NCBI RefSeq assembly: GCF_040567655.1
Contig: NZ_JBEXAC010000002.1
Coordinates: 62,001-126,000, forward strand
Origin: Chitinophaga sp. H8
Lineage (GTDB): Bacteria > Bacteroidota > Bacteroidia > Chitinophagales > Chitinophagaceae
DNA: 64,000 nt
Reading direction: 5' to 3'
Position numbers and translations under genes: made by a program. Below the pieces are notes generated by a model. It was not told the DNA's origin. It worked only from the letters and a program-made list of their open reading frames with translations, and made no database searches. Below, one piece after another: positions 43,441-52,903 of the stretch. Each line of letters starts with the position of its first letter. Position 1 is the stretch's first letter.

Positions 43441-44406
43441 TTAAAATTTGATCTGAATGTAATGTTCAATTTTACGATAAATAATCTCATCCACCAACGG
43501 GATGCTGCGCAGGTCGTCTAATTGGCTAAAAGGCCCGTGTGCATTGCGATAGCGCACTATCAGACCAGCCAGTTTTTGACTTATATATGGATGATCTGCC
43601 AAAGATTTTTCATCTGTGTGGTTAATATCGATTTTTCTTAGTAAACCGTTATCCAGGCGTAGCAAAGCTTGAATTTTTTTAAACGTCGTATCTGGTAAAC
43701 CGTAGGTTTCGGCAACTTGTGCAATGGCATAAAACCCTCCCAACCTCTCACGGAATGTCACAATCCGCCTGGCAAGTACCGGGCCTATACCTGGCAATGC
43801 CTGCCAGGAAAGGGTATCTGCCGTATTGATAGCAATCAGGGGTAATGGGGGACGTTCCCGGCTACTGAAAAATGCAGGCCTGTTCCCGGTCCGGAAGCTG
43901 TCTACCCGGCTCTTTTTTAGTCCCGCAGGTACTTTCGCCTCATCAGGAATACGTACATAACTTACCAGGCGCTGATATACTACCGGTGAAAGTCCATAAA
44001 TTTTCTGCAGGTCTTCCTGCTTATGAAAACGCCCTCCTTTCCGGATATAATTTTGAATAGTACGAATGGTACGGGGTGGCACGCCAAGTCGCTCCCAGTC
44101 ATTTGCAGGCAGTGTATTAGGATTGAAATAAAATAAAGCGGGGGTATTACTGACCGGTAAAGCAGATAAATCACCTGAGTGATTATTAGTTCGTGCCGGG
44201 GATTTGTGTAGGGCGGTTGCCAGTTGTTGCTCAAATGTGGTAACAGCGGCTGCAAATCCTGTTGTATCTGTAGCAACAGGGGGGCTGAAAAAAGAACCCA
44301 CAACGGGCAGGCACCAACTGAAAGCGATGAAGGCCAGTAAAACAAGCAGACCTGTTCTTTCTGCTTTGGAAAACTGAAAGTAGGATCGAAAAAAAGATGG
44401 TCGCAT
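43441..44406 (-). CDS. Helix-hairpin-helix DNA-binding membrane protein (ComEA-like)
   Basis: 321 aa from ATG 44406; an earlier ATG at 44430 overlaps the promoter. One membrane helix about 19-40 (GLLVLLAFIAFSWCLPVVG). Helix-hairpin-helix units follow: residues about 100-145 (PPRTIRTIQNYIRKGGRF), about 190-245 (INTADTLSWQALPGIGPVLARRI) and about 252-310 (IDINHTDEKSLADHPYISQ). ComEA-like domains bind DNA without sequence preference, in uptake or at the envelope. Larger than ComEA. No other competence gene is near, so the role is uncertain. Confidence 0.82.
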   Translation of the reverse strand: MRPSFFRSYFQFSKAERTGLLVLLAFIAFSWCLPVVGSFFSPPVATDTTGFAAAVTTFEQQLATALHKSPARTNNHSGDLSALPVSNTPALFYFNPNTLPANDWERLGVPPRTIRTIQNYIRKGGRFHKQEDLQKIYGLSPVVYQRLVSYVRIPDEAKVPAGLKKSRVDSFRTGNRPAFFSSRERPPLPLIAINTADTLSWQALPGIGPVLARRIVTFRERLGGFYAIAQVAETYGLPDTTFKKIQALLRLDNGLLRKIDINHTDEKSLADHPYISQKLAGLIVRYRNAHGPFSQLDDLRSIPLVDEIIYRKIEHYIQIKF

Positions 44407-44427
44407 GGGGTAACAACATTGCTGCGA

Positions 44428-44435
44428 CAAAAGTA
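44428..44435 (-). promoter_or_regulatory. -7 element of the helix-hairpin-helix gene
   Basis: Minus strand TACTTTTG, exact consensus, 21 nt before the ATG at 44406. Predicted leader about 15 nt. No -33 match. Confidence 0.4.
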
Positions 44436-44494
44436 TGGGACAGGAAGGAGAAATCTGTTAACCGCAGGTTAAGCACAGGTACCTTTATTATATA

Positions 44495-45256
44495 TTACAA
44501 CGCAATCTCCAGCCCGTCATATGCCAGCGCCATACCATCCGGCAACTCCACAGACACTTCATCATGCAGGCCCAGCTGATGGCTGATATGCGTAAAATAC
44601 ACCTGGGGCACCTTTAGCTCCGTGGCCAGGGCGATCGCTTCATCCAGCGTAAAATGGGATATATGTTTTTCGCGGCGCAACGCATTTAACACCAGCACCT
44701 TTGATCCTATGATCTTCTCTTTTTCTTCTTCTGCAATGAAATTAGCATCTGTGATATAGGTAAAGTCGTGAATCCGGAACCCCATTACCGGCATTTTATA
44801 ATGCATCACATTAATAGGAGTTACCGGCATGCCTTTTACCTCAAAAGGCTCATCCGTAATAGTAAGCAAGTTGATTTCGGGGATGCCCGGATATTTAAAA
44901 TCAGCAAAAGCATAGGCAAACTCCCGCATGATAACATTCTGGGAATAGTCCGTAGCGTAAATATCAATATGGCTTTGCTGAAAATAATTAAATGCCCGTA
45001 TATCGTCCATACCAGCAATATGATCTTTATGGGAATGGGTAATCAGCACTGCTTCCAGGTGTTTTACCTGCGCCCTCAACATCTGGTACCGGAAATCCGG
45101 GGTAGTATCTACTACTATATTGCCTGCCGGAGATGCAATGAGGATACTACTTCTCAGGCGGGTATCCTTTTTATTACCGGAAGTACACACTCTGCAACCG
45201 CATGCTATTACCGGCACCCCCTGCGATGTACCTGTACCAAGAAATGTAACTTTCAC
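44495..45256 (-). CDS. MBL-fold hydrolase (PhnP/ElaC-like)
   Basis: 253 aa. FLGTGTSQGVPVIACGC at 4-20 and the zinc motif THSHKDHIAG at about 74-83, then TDANF at about 169, FTHISHQLG at about 219. The GTGTSQGVP...C-x-C start and CGCRVC pair resemble PhnP-type cyclic phosphodiesterases. Cytosolic. A phosphodiesterase acting on cyclic phosphates is likely; the exact substrate is unknown. Upstream of the helix-hairpin-helix gene by 88 bp on the same strand. Confidence 0.85.
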   Translation of the reverse strand: MKVTFLGTGTSQGVPVIACGCRVCTSGNKKDTRLRSSILIASPAGNIVVDTTPDFRYQMLRAQVKHLEAVLITHSHKDHIAGMDDIRAFNYFQQSHIDIYATDYSQNVIMREFAYAFADFKYPGIPEINLLTITDEPFEVKGMPVTPINVMHYKMPVMGFRIHDFTYITDANFIAEEEKEKIIGSKVLVLNALRREKHISHFTLDEAIALATELKVPQVYFTHISHQLGLHDEVSVELPDGMALAYDGLEIAL

Positions 45257-45317
45257 GCTGCTAAATGATTTGATTTTATGAATGCCATGCCACTTGTCAT
45301 CCCCACCTTATTTGTTT

Positions 45318-45650
45318 TTATTCGGTGGGTGCAGCCTCATCTGCCGGAGGTGCTGCAGGCTCATCGGGTATGCTGCTTAAAGCTGCTTTGCTATCCAATA
45401 CCTGCTTGTAAAGTTTCAGGGATTCCGGTGTCAGCATTCCCTGTTCCAATTGAATGGTAGATAAAATATCCAGCAAGGTATTAATGCGTCCCTCCATGTT
45501 GAGGAACTTATTAATCACCACTACCCTTTTATGCTCCAATATACAATACCCTGAAGTGAAAGTACCTTTTTCAAAACGCAGTACGTACTTCGCTTCTTCA
45601 AATACTTTTTCTAACCGGGCGAGGTTATTTGGTGTGATTTTGATATTCAT
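45318..45650 (-). CDS. Small conserved-looking protein between porX and MBL hydrolase
   Basis: 110 aa, not recognised. The N-terminal half is compact alpha/beta (NLARLEKVFEEAKYVLRFEKGTF, KRVVVINKFLNMEGRI); a Pro/Ala/Glu tail (SIPDEPAAPPADEAAP) is probably disordered. No signal peptide. Same strand as porX and 52 bp after it. Its neighbourhood suggests nothing firm about function. Confidence 0.7.
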   Translation of the reverse strand: MNIKITPNNLARLEKVFEEAKYVLRFEKGTFTSGYCILEHKRVVVINKFLNMEGRINTLLDILSTIQLEQGMLTPESLKLYKQVLDSKAALSSIPDEPAAPPADEAAPTE

Positions 45651-45654
45651 GATG

Positions 45655-45662
45655 CAAATTTA
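45655..45662 (-). promoter_or_regulatory. -7 element 4 bp before the 110-aa gene start
   Basis: Minus strand TAAATTTG, exact TAnnTTTG, then CATC and ATG 45650. If active, the transcript would be leaderless or nearly so. No -33 match seen. Confidence 0.4.
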
Positions 45663-45702
45663 GCTAAAAGCGCGTAGCTATCAGCTTTAAACCATTAGCT
45701 TG
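45661..45702. repeat. TTAGC-family repeat, copy 3 (short)
   Basis: Short block tagctaaaagcgcgtagcta ... ttagcttg made of the same TTAGC/AGCT units as the other copies, with only a weak fold. It lies just past the porX stop (45703, minus). Confidence 0.6.
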
Positions 45703-47256
45703 TTATTTACTGACGAGCCTGGCCACCGGCACAATCATTTCCTCCAGGGAAATACCGCCGTGCTGGAACGTATTGCGATAATAATTTACAAAGTAATTAT
45801 AGTTGTTGGGATAACATAAATAACCATCCCCGCGGGCAAAAATATACGAGGAGTTTACATTAGGCCTGGGCAAACCAGCTTCCCGGGGGTCCCGGAAGGC
45901 TAATACCTCCTTGGGATCATAATTCAGGTTACGGCCATGCTTATACCGCAGATTGGTAGTAGTTTGCTTATCCCCTATCACTTTTACCGGGGTATTTACC
46001 CTTACACTTCCGTGATCGGTAGCAATGATCAGGTTGATCTTTTTATCCCCCAGCCGTTTTAACGCCTGATGCAGGGGAGAATGCTCGAACCAGCTGGCGG
46101 TAATAGACCGATAAGAAGTTTCATCAGCAGCCAGCTCTTTCAGTACTTCCATTTCTGTGCGGGCATGGCTGAGCATATCCACAAAATTGTATACAATAAT
46201 ATTCAGGGGATAATCCATCAGATTATGTATACCATTCAACATATGCTGTGCATCCGCATGGTTGGTAACCTTAGTGTAGGAAAAGCGGGTATCCATTTTT
46301 AACCGGGCCAGCTGTGCGGCAAAGAACTCCTCTTCATACAGGTTCTTTCCGCCTTCCTCATCATCATTCCGCCATTGCACCGGAAAATAATGCTCTATAT
46401 CAATAGGCAGCATCCCTGCAAAAATGGCGTTTCGGCTGTATTGCGTGGAGGTAGGCAAAATGCTGTAAAATGTATCCTCCTCTACCAGCCGGAACGATTC
46501 CAGGAAAATAGGCAGGATTGCCTTCCACTGATCCAGCCGGAGGTTATCTATTAATATAAAAAAGTTGGGAACATCCTTTTCCAGGAACGGCACGACCTTA
46601 TCCTCAAAAAGGGTATGCGACATCACCGGTGCATCTTTGGCCCGGGTGCCTACCCAGCTGGCATAATTCCGGCTGATGAATTTGGCAAACTCGGTGTTGG
46701 CTTCCGCCTTCTGGGTATTGAACACTTCCAGCATTTCCGGGCTGTTGGTTTTTCCCATCTCCATTTCCCAATACACCAGCTTCTTATAGATATCCATCCA
46801 CTCCGTATGGTCCGGGTTGGAATTCAGGGCCATAAACAGAGAGCGAAACTCCTGCTGGTAAGCAATGGTTGTTTTCTCAGCTACCAGCCTTTTATTATCT
46901 ATGATCTTTTTAAGGGACAATAATACCTGGTTAGGGTTGACCGGTTTGATCAGGTAATCCGTGATCTGGGAGCCGATAGCATCATCCATCACATTCTCTG
47001 CTTCATTTTTGGTGATCATCACCACCGGGATCTGCTGATCTATCTCCTTTATTTTACTGAGGGTTTCCAAACCGGTAATCCCTGGCATTGACTCGTCCAG
47101 CAGTACCACGTCCACCACCTGTTCCTTTAAAAACTCCAGTGCATCATAGCCATTGGTCAGGGCACTCACTTTATATCCTTTACTTTCAAGGAATATGATC
47201 TGAGATTTAAGGGACTCTATTTCATCATCTACCCAAAGTATATTTATTTGATTCAT
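45703..47256 (-). CDS. porX: PorX, response regulator with PglZ-type effector domain
   Basis: 517 aa. Receiver domain 1-120 with DDE at 10-12, phosphoacceptor Asp54 (VVLLDESMPG), Thr82 and Lys104. The linker is helical. The alkaline-phosphatase-like PglZ domain (about 205-450) shows FFILIDNLRLDQW, STQYSRNAIFAG, YNFVDMLSHART and LIIATDHGSVRV, the metal-binding pattern of this domain. PorX controls T9SS genes with the kinase PorY and sigma factor SigP in Porphyromonas, and its PglZ domain is a phosphodiesterase acting on cyclic oligonucleotides. The PorY kinase is not in this window. Presence implies a type IX secretion system in the organism. Confidence 0.94.
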   Translation of the reverse strand: MNQINILWVDDEIESLKSQIIFLESKGYKVSALTNGYDALEFLKEQVVDVVLLDESMPGITGLETLSKIKEIDQQIPVVMITKNEAENVMDDAIGSQITDYLIKPVNPNQVLLSLKKIIDNKRLVAEKTTIAYQQEFRSLFMALNSNPDHTEWMDIYKKLVYWEMEMGKTNSPEMLEVFNTQKAEANTEFAKFISRNYASWVGTRAKDAPVMSHTLFEDKVVPFLEKDVPNFFILIDNLRLDQWKAILPIFLESFRLVEEDTFYSILPTSTQYSRNAIFAGMLPIDIEHYFPVQWRNDDEEGGKNLYEEEFFAAQLARLKMDTRFSYTKVTNHADAQHMLNGIHNLMDYPLNIIVYNFVDMLSHARTEMEVLKELAADETSYRSITASWFEHSPLHQALKRLGDKKINLIIATDHGSVRVNTPVKVIGDKQTTTNLRYKHGRNLNYDPKEVLAFRDPREAGLPRPNVNSSYIFARGDGYLCYPNNYNYFVNYYRNTFQHGGISLEEMIVPVARLVSK

Positions 47257-47280
47257 GCAAGGAATTGTATGGTTAAAAGA

Positions 47281-47354
47281 GCAATTAGCTATTAGCCTTT
47301 AGCTTTTAGCCTTAATTACGCAAACACATCAGCTAACGGCTAACAGCTAATTGC
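47281..47354. repeat. TTAGC-family hairpin, copy 4 (24-bp arms, 22 matches)
   Basis: Arms 47281-47304 and 47331-47354 (gcaattagctattagccttt and complement) match at 22 of 24 positions across a 26-nt loop. Just upstream of porX, in the 407-bp gap before the HD gene. Confidence 0.8.
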
Positions 47355-47664
47355 TAACAGCTTGAAATTACCATCTATTTTGGTCAAAAACCATTCCCCG
47401 AACACGGATACTGCGAAATAAAATGTTAAAAAATGAAAATACAGCCAGCAGGGAGGTGCCCAAAGCAGTAAAAAAATGCACCGGCGATGAGGGTATTTGT
47501 TAATAAAAGCGTCTATACAATTAAAAAAGTTACATATAATTAATTCCTAGCGTAGTTTTGCACACAGGCACTATTAGTTAAAGTTGAAATTAACGGATAA
47601 AATACCTGTAATTTTAAGGAAGAAAACGGCTTCAACCATATGGCCTTCATCACTAACTGAATGT
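47355..47664 (+). other. Gap before the HD-domain gene with its promoter
   Basis: No gene. An exact TAGTTTTG -7 element stands at 47553-47560 (predicted leader about 98 nt); the -33 zone reads only gttac. The frame of the next gene is open from 47584 but codons before ATG 47665 look non-coding. Confidence 0.4.
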
Positions 47665-48891
47665 ATGACCGAACGCAAGCGTAAAATTGTTAATGATCCG
47701 GTATATGGCTTTATTACCATAGATCATCCGTTGATTTTCAATCTCATTTCACATCCTTACTATCAGCGTTTGCGCAGAATACACCAGATGGCGCTCGCAC
47801 AGCTGGTGTATCCCGGGGCGATGCACACCCGCTTTCATCATAGCATGGGCGCATACCATCTCATGAGTTGTGCCTTACAGGAGTTAAAAAGCAAGGGCAT
47901 CCTTATTACCCCCCAGGAGGAAGTAGCGGCCAAAATGGCGATCCTGCTGCACGATATTGGTCATGGTCCTTATTCACACGCCCTGGAAAATGGTATCATT
48001 GAAGGGGTATCGCACGAAGAAATATCCCAGTGGCTGATGGAAGCCCTTAACCGGGAGATGGATGGCGCTTTGACACTTACCCTGGATATCTTTAATGGAC
48101 GCTACCACAAAAAATTCCTGCACCAGTTGGTTTCCAGCCAGTTAGACGTTGACAGAATGGACTATCTGAACAGGGACAGCTTTTATACCGGGGTATCTGA
48201 AGGGGTGATTGGCTACGACAGGATCATTAAAATGCTGACTGTGCACAACGGGGAGTTGATGGTGGAAGAGAAAGGCATTTATTCCATAGAAAAGTTCATT
48301 GTATCCCGCCGGCTGATGTATTGGCAGGTGTACCTGCACAAAACGGTGCTCAGCGCCGAAAACATGCTGGTAAAAATACTTTGCAGGGCCAAGGAACTGG
48401 CTTTGGGCGGCGCCCGCCTGTTTGCCTCTCCTGCATTACAGTACTTTTTATATCACCCTATTACCAAAGATAACTTTGAAAGGGAACCATCCTGCCTGCA
48501 ACAATTCTGCTTATTGGACGACTACGATATTATGAGTGCCATAAAAGTTTGGGCAGGTCATGAAGACCAGGTGTTATCTATGCTTTGCAAATGGCTGATA
48601 AACAGGGATTTATTTAAGGTAGTACTGAATAATGAGCCCTTTGGGGAAGATGCCATCGGGGTACTGAAACAGCAAGTGGCACAAAAATGGGGGATAAAAG
48701 GAGCAGCTTTGGATTATTTTGTATTTACCGGCACTGCCAGCCTCAGGGCATATAATGTAAATGACGAGAAGATTAATATTCTTTTTAAAGATGGTACGGT
48801 AAAAGACATTTCATCTATTGACAATGCATTGGTTAGTCATACGCTGGCTATACCGATAAAAAAATTCTACATTTGTCATCCAAAAATCTAG
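47665..48891 (+). CDS. HD-domain phosphohydrolase (dNTPase/SAMHD-like)
   Basis: 408 aa from ATG 47665 (MTERKRKIVNDPVYGFI); the frame extends 27 codons upstream to 47584, but that stretch is not conserved-looking. HD residues: YYQRLRRIHQ at about 32, HTRFHHSMGAYHL at about 53-65, then ILLHDIGHGPYSHALE at about 94, and QLDVDRMDYLNRD at about 158-170. The family includes dGTPases and SAMHD1-type dNTP triphosphohydrolases. Leads the gene row containing lpxD, lpxC-fabZ and lpxA. A possible role in dNTP pool control is family inference. Confidence 0.88.
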   Translation: MTERKRKIVNDPVYGFITIDHPLIFNLISHPYYQRLRRIHQMALAQLVYPGAMHTRFHHSMGAYHLMSCALQELKSKGILITPQEEVAAKMAILLHDIGHGPYSHALENGIIEGVSHEEISQWLMEALNREMDGALTLTLDIFNGRYHKKFLHQLVSSQLDVDRMDYLNRDSFYTGVSEGVIGYDRIIKMLTVHNGELMVEEKGIYSIEKFIVSRRLMYWQVYLHKTVLSAENMLVKILCRAKELALGGARLFASPALQYFLYHPITKDNFEREPSCLQQFCLLDDYDIMSAIKVWAGHEDQVLSMLCKWLINRDLFKVVLNNEPFGEDAIGVLKQQVAQKWGIKGAALDYFVFTGTASLRAYNVNDEKINILFKDGTVKDISSIDNALVSHTLAIPIKKFYICHPKI

Positions 48892-48981
48892 GCTAACAAC
48901 GTTTAGAAGGGAATCGGCGGGTGGCGGAGCAGGTGTATAAAATCTGCGGGAGCTTAGTAAATAACATTTCAATTAAAATTT

Positions 48982-50031
48982 ATGCAATTTAGCGCATTAC
49001 AATTAGCCACCATGCTCGATGGTAAGCTAGAGGGAAATCCGGAAGTTAAAGTGAGCAATATCGCCAAGATAGAAGAGGCGGGAGAAGGTATGCTCAGCTT
49101 TATCGCTAATCCTAAATACGAAGAATTTATATATACTACCCAGGCATCTATTCTGATTGTGAATGAAAACCTGGTCATTGACCGGCCTGTTCATCCCACG
49201 CTGATCCGGGTAAAGGATGCTTATAGCAGCTTTGCCCTGCTGCTGGAAAAATATGAGCAAATGGCCGGTAATAAATCCGGTATCCAGCAACCTTCTTTCG
49301 TTCCCAAGTCAGTAAAACTGGGCGAAAACGTATTTATTGGCGCTTTTGCCTACCTGGGAGAAAATGTGGTACTGGGCAATAACGTAAAAATCTATCCAGG
49401 TGTATATCTGGGAGATAATGTGATTGTAAATAATGATGCCACCCTGTACCCTGGTGTAAAAGTGTATGCGAACTGTATAGTGGGCAATCGGGTAATACTG
49501 CATGCCGGTTGTGTAATAGGCGGAGATGGTTTTGGATTTGCCCCTCAACCGGACGGTTCCTATAAAAAGGTACCTCAGATTGGTAATGTTGTGATCCATG
49601 ATGACGTAGAGATCGGTGCCAATACCACGATTGACCGGGCTACGATGGGCTCTACGGTAATTCGCCAGGGTGTGAAAATGGATAACCTGATCCAGGTAGC
49701 ACACAATGTAGACATAGGCGTAAATACAGTGATAGCCGCCCAAACGGGTGTTTCCGGCAGTACTAAAATCGGCCAGAACTGTATTATAGGTGGCCAGGTA
49801 GGTATGGTAGGACATATCCATATTGCCGATGGCACCAAAATAAATGCACAGAGCGGCTTATCCAAATCTATTACTTCCCCGAATACCTCTCTGACCGGCT
49901 CTCCTGCTTATGATTATAAAAGTTCGCTGAAAAGTCAGGCAATTTTTAGAAATTTGCCCGACCTTGAAAAACGGGTAAAAGAATTAGAGGATATGGTAAA
50001 ACAACTGCTTTCTGAACGGGAAGGCGTTTGA
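48982..50031 (+). CDS. lpxD: UDP-3-O-acylglucosamine N-acyltransferase LpxD
   Basis: 349 aa. N-terminal uridine-binding domain 1-95 (MQFSALQLATMLDGKLEG, MLSFIANPKYEEF) and left-handed beta-helix of hexapeptide repeats about 100-310 (GAFAYLGENVVLGNNVKIYPG); catalytic His in QVAHNVDIG (about 240); helical C-terminus from about 325 for trimerisation and ACP docking. It adds the N-linked hydroxyacyl chain in lipid A synthesis. Followed by lpxC-fabZ and lpxA, the Bacteroidota lipid A cluster. Confidence 0.97.
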   Translation: MQFSALQLATMLDGKLEGNPEVKVSNIAKIEEAGEGMLSFIANPKYEEFIYTTQASILIVNENLVIDRPVHPTLIRVKDAYSSFALLLEKYEQMAGNKSGIQQPSFVPKSVKLGENVFIGAFAYLGENVVLGNNVKIYPGVYLGDNVIVNNDATLYPGVKVYANCIVGNRVILHAGCVIGGDGFGFAPQPDGSYKKVPQIGNVVIHDDVEIGANTTIDRATMGSTVIRQGVKMDNLIQVAHNVDIGVNTVIAAQTGVSGSTKIGQNCIIGGQVGMVGHIHIADGTKINAQSGLSKSITSPNTSLTGSPAYDYKSSLKSQAIFRNLPDLEKRVKELEDMVKQLLSEREGV

Positions 50032-50034
50032 AAA

Positions 50035-50065
50035 TTGTAATCTGAATCAAACTTTTATACATTAG
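50035..50065 (+). promoter_or_regulatory. Possible promoter of lpxC-fabZ
   Basis: TTG at 50035-50037, 20-nt spacer, TACATTAG at 50058-50065 (one mismatch). Very close to the ATG at 50075, so weak support. Confidence 0.3.
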
Positions 50066-50074
50066 CGTTTAATC

Positions 50075-51493
50075 ATGATGGATAATCAACAGCACGATAA
50101 TCAACACACGCTTAAAAGTCCCATTACCATTGCAGGTGTAGGGTTGCACACTGGAGCCCACGTAAATATGACGCTTAAACCAGCTACCCCTGGCTTTGGC
50201 ATTAAATTTCAACGTATTGACCTTCCTGATCAACCTATTGTAAAGGCCGATGTAGACTATGTAGTGGATACCGCCCGTGGCACCACGCTGGAGCACAATG
50301 GTGCCCGCGTAAGCACAGTAGAACATCTGCTGGCTGCACTGGTAGGCGGCGGTGTAGACAATGTGCTGATAGAACTGGACGGGCCTGAAATTCCTATTAT
50401 GGATGGCAGCTCCCAGCCTTTCCTGGAAGCAATTGAAAAGGTAGGCATCCAGGATCAGGACGCTAAAAAGATCTATTATTCTATAGATACCAATATCAGC
50501 TACTACGATGAAGCAAAAAAGGTAGAAATGGTGGCACTGCCAGCCGTGGATTACCGCGTTACCTGCCTCATCGACTTTAACTCTCCTGTATTAGGCACCC
50601 AGCATGCTAATCTGAAAGGTATGCAGGAGTTCAAAAAGGAAATTGCTCCCTGCCGCACTTTCTGCTTCTTACATGAACTGGAATACCTGATCTCCAATAA
50701 CCTGATTAAAGGCGGTGATATCAATAATGCCATTGTAGTAGTAGACCGGCCTATCAGCGAAGAAGAGCTGAGCCGCCTGGCTACTTCTTTTCAGCGCGAA
50801 CAGATCTCTGTACAGCGGGAAGGCATCCTGAACAATATTGAACTGCGGTTCCCGAACGAACCTGCTCGTCATAAACTGCTGGATGTGATTGGCGATCTCG
50901 CCCTGATAGGCTACCCTATCAAAGCGCATATCATTGCCAACCGTCCGGGGCATGCATCTAACGTAGAATTTGCCAGGAAAATCAAACAATATATCAAAAA
51001 GAACAAGCACGCACGGGATATTCCTATTTATAATCCCAATCAGCCGCCTGTTTTTGATATACGCCGGGTTTTAAAAACATTGCCACACCGCTATCCTTTC
51101 CTGTTGGTAGACAAGATCATTGAACTGACAGACAGCCAGGTAGTAGGTATTAAAAATGTCACTATCAATGAACCCTTCTTCCAGGGACATTTCCCCAATA
51201 ATCCGGTAATGCCGGGAGTATTGCAGGTAGAAGCACTGACACAGGTAGGTGGTATGCTGGCATTGAATACCGTGCCCGATCCTGAAAATTACGACACTTA
51301 TTTCCTGAAAATAGATAATTGTAAATTCAAGCAGAAAGTACTGCCTGGTGATACCATGATCCTGAAAATGGAGCTTTTAAGCCCTATCAGGAGGGGTATT
51401 GTAGAAATGCGGGGAACTGTTTTCATCGGCAACAAAGTAGCCACGGAAGCAGATCTGGTAGCTCAAATTATTAAAACAAGAGACAGCAAATAA
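50075..51493 (+). CDS. lpxC/fabZ: Bifunctional LpxC deacetylase / FabZ dehydratase
   Basis: 472 aa (two adjacent ATGs, 50075 and 50078). LpxC part about 1-310: ITIAGVGLHTGAHVNM, zinc His in STVEHLLAAL (about 86-95), RHKLLDVIGDLALIG with His and Asp ligands (about 266-280), IIANRPGHASNVEF. FabZ part about 325-472: TLPHRYPFLLVDK and FFQGHFPNNPVMPGVLQVEALTQ, the hot-dog dehydratase active site. LpxC makes the committed step of lipid A; FabZ supplies hydroxyacyl/enoyl-ACP. The fusion is a known Bacteroidota hallmark and couples the two pathways competing for the same acyl-ACP pool. Confidence 0.97.
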   Translation: MMDNQQHDNQHTLKSPITIAGVGLHTGAHVNMTLKPATPGFGIKFQRIDLPDQPIVKADVDYVVDTARGTTLEHNGARVSTVEHLLAALVGGGVDNVLIELDGPEIPIMDGSSQPFLEAIEKVGIQDQDAKKIYYSIDTNISYYDEAKKVEMVALPAVDYRVTCLIDFNSPVLGTQHANLKGMQEFKKEIAPCRTFCFLHELEYLISNNLIKGGDINNAIVVVDRPISEEELSRLATSFQREQISVQREGILNNIELRFPNEPARHKLLDVIGDLALIGYPIKAHIIANRPGHASNVEFARKIKQYIKKNKHARDIPIYNPNQPPVFDIRRVLKTLPHRYPFLLVDKIIELTDSQVVGIKNVTINEPFFQGHFPNNPVMPGVLQVEALTQVGGMLALNTVPDPENYDTYFLKIDNCKFKQKVLPGDTMILKMELLSPIRRGIVEMRGTVFIGNKVATEADLVAQIIKTRDSK

Positions 51494-51498
51494 TAGCA

Positions 51499-52299
51499 AT
51501 GATTCACCCGCTTACATACATTCACCCGGACGCCAAAGTGGCGCCTAATGTTAAAATTGATCCGTTTACAGTGATCCATAAAAACGTGGAGATCGGAGAT
51601 GGTACCTGGATAGGTTCCAATGTGACTGTAATGGAAGGCGCACGTATTGGCAAAAACTGCCGGATATTTCCTGGCGCAGTAATTTCTGCTATTCCCCAGG
51701 ACCTCAAATTTGCGGGTGAAGATACGACCGTTCAAATTGGTGATAATACAACCATACGCGAATACGTAACCATTAACCGGGGTACCAAAGATAAGTGGAG
51801 CACCGTTATCGGTAATAATTGCCTGATCATGGCCTATAGCCATATTGCACATGACTGTGAAGTGGGCAATTACTGCGTATTTTCCAATAATACCACCCTG
51901 GCAGGGCATATCTCCGTGGGAGACCACGTAGTACTGGCAGGAATGGTAGCTGTTCAACAGTTTTGTAAAATAGGTGCACATGCTTTTGTAACCGGTGGAT
52001 CACTGGTGCGTAAAGATGTGCCCCCTTATGTAAAAGCTGCCAGAGAGCCTTTATCCTATGTGGGGGTCAACTCCATCGGATTAAAAAGAAGAGGCTTCTC
52101 ATTGGAAAAAATTAACCAGATACTGGACATTTACCGCGTAATCTTTGTAAAAGGATATAAATTATCCAAAGCGATCAGCATCATTGAAGCAGAATTTCCG
52201 GCTACTGATGAAAGGGATGAAATACTATCCTTCATCCGGGAATCCGGACGTGGTATCATGAAAGGTTATACCTCCCGTTCCAATGACGATCTCCCTTAA
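51499..52299 (+). CDS. lpxA: UDP-N-acetylglucosamine acyltransferase LpxA
   Basis: 266 aa, 5 bp after lpxC-fabZ. Hexapeptide beta-helix from IHPLTYIHPDAKVAP to about 190, catalytic His in AYSHIAHDCEVGN (about 115-127), and a helical C-terminus (LKRRGFSLEKINQILDIYR). It starts lipid A synthesis by O-acylation of UDP-GlcNAc. The last 17 bp overlap the start of the following ABC ATPase gene, suggesting translational coupling of the two. Confidence 0.97.
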   Translation: MIHPLTYIHPDAKVAPNVKIDPFTVIHKNVEIGDGTWIGSNVTVMEGARIGKNCRIFPGAVISAIPQDLKFAGEDTTVQIGDNTTIREYVTINRGTKDKWSTVIGNNCLIMAYSHIAHDCEVGNYCVFSNNTTLAGHISVGDHVVLAGMVAVQQFCKIGAHAFVTGGSLVRKDVPPYVKAAREPLSYVGVNSIGLKRRGFSLEKINQILDIYRVIFVKGYKLSKAISIIEAEFPATDERDEILSFIRESGRGIMKGYTSRSNDDLP

Positions 52300-52903
52300 C
52301 CAGACAGGCAAGCGTTTTAACTACGACTGGATATTTCGTGGTGTTACCTTTACTTTCAGGGATGGAGAACGTTATGCAATACTGGGGCCCAATGGTTCGG
52401 GCAAATCCACACTACTACAAGTTATCAGCGGTTACCTTCATCACAACGAAGGTACCGTTACTTACAGCACACCGGAAAAGCCCATCGAAAACGATGCGTT
52501 TTTCCGGTATAGTGCTATCGCAACACCTTACCTGGAACTGGTAGAAGAATTTACCCTTACAGAATGCCTGCAGTTCCACCTGCAGTTTAAAAACTTTTTA
52601 CCGGGTATCACTGCCAGTAAAGCTATGCAACTGGTGGGGCTTGAAAAAGCCGCCAATAAACAGATCCGTTATTTTTCCTCCGGGATGAAACAACGTATTA
52701 AACTGGCATTGGCCATATTTTCCGATGTACCGGTACTACTGCTGGATGAGCCATGTACCAACCTGGATATGGCAGGCATAGCGCTTTACCGTCAACTGAT
52801 CGATGAATATTGCGGCCACCGCATGTTAATCATCAGCTCCAATGATGAACAGGAATACGCCATGTGTCCTCACCGGATCAGTATTCTGGATTATAAGAAA
52901 TAG
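52283..52903 (+). CDS. ABC-type ATPase subunit
   Basis: 206 aa, ATG inside the end of lpxA (17-bp overlap). Walker A GPNGSGKST (about 35-43), signature FSSGMKQRIKLALAI (about 132-146), Walker B VLLLDEPCTNLD (about 152-163), switch His replaced by the SSNDEQEY segment (about 185-192). No membrane domain and no permease gene adjacent. Located in the lipid A cluster, an envelope-export role is possible; its permease partner must be elsewhere. Confidence 0.88.
   Translation: MTISLNQTGKRFNYDWIFRGVTFTFRDGERYAILGPNGSGKSTLLQVISGYLHHNEGTVTYSTPEKPIENDAFFRYSAIATPYLELVEEFTLTECLQFHLQFKNFLPGITASKAMQLVGLEKAANKQIRYFSSGMKQRIKLALAIFSDVPVLLLDEPCTNLDMAGIALYRQLIDEYCGHRMLIISSNDEQEYAMCPHRISILDYKK

Noticed and set aside
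45703..47256. PglZ domain as sign of a BREX phage-defence island
   Set aside because: The PglZ domain is fused to a receiver domain, which is PorX architecture; no brx genes nearby.
50075..51493. LpxC-FabZ fusion as a new gene fusion
   Set aside because: Already well known in Bacteroidota; reported only as a feature.
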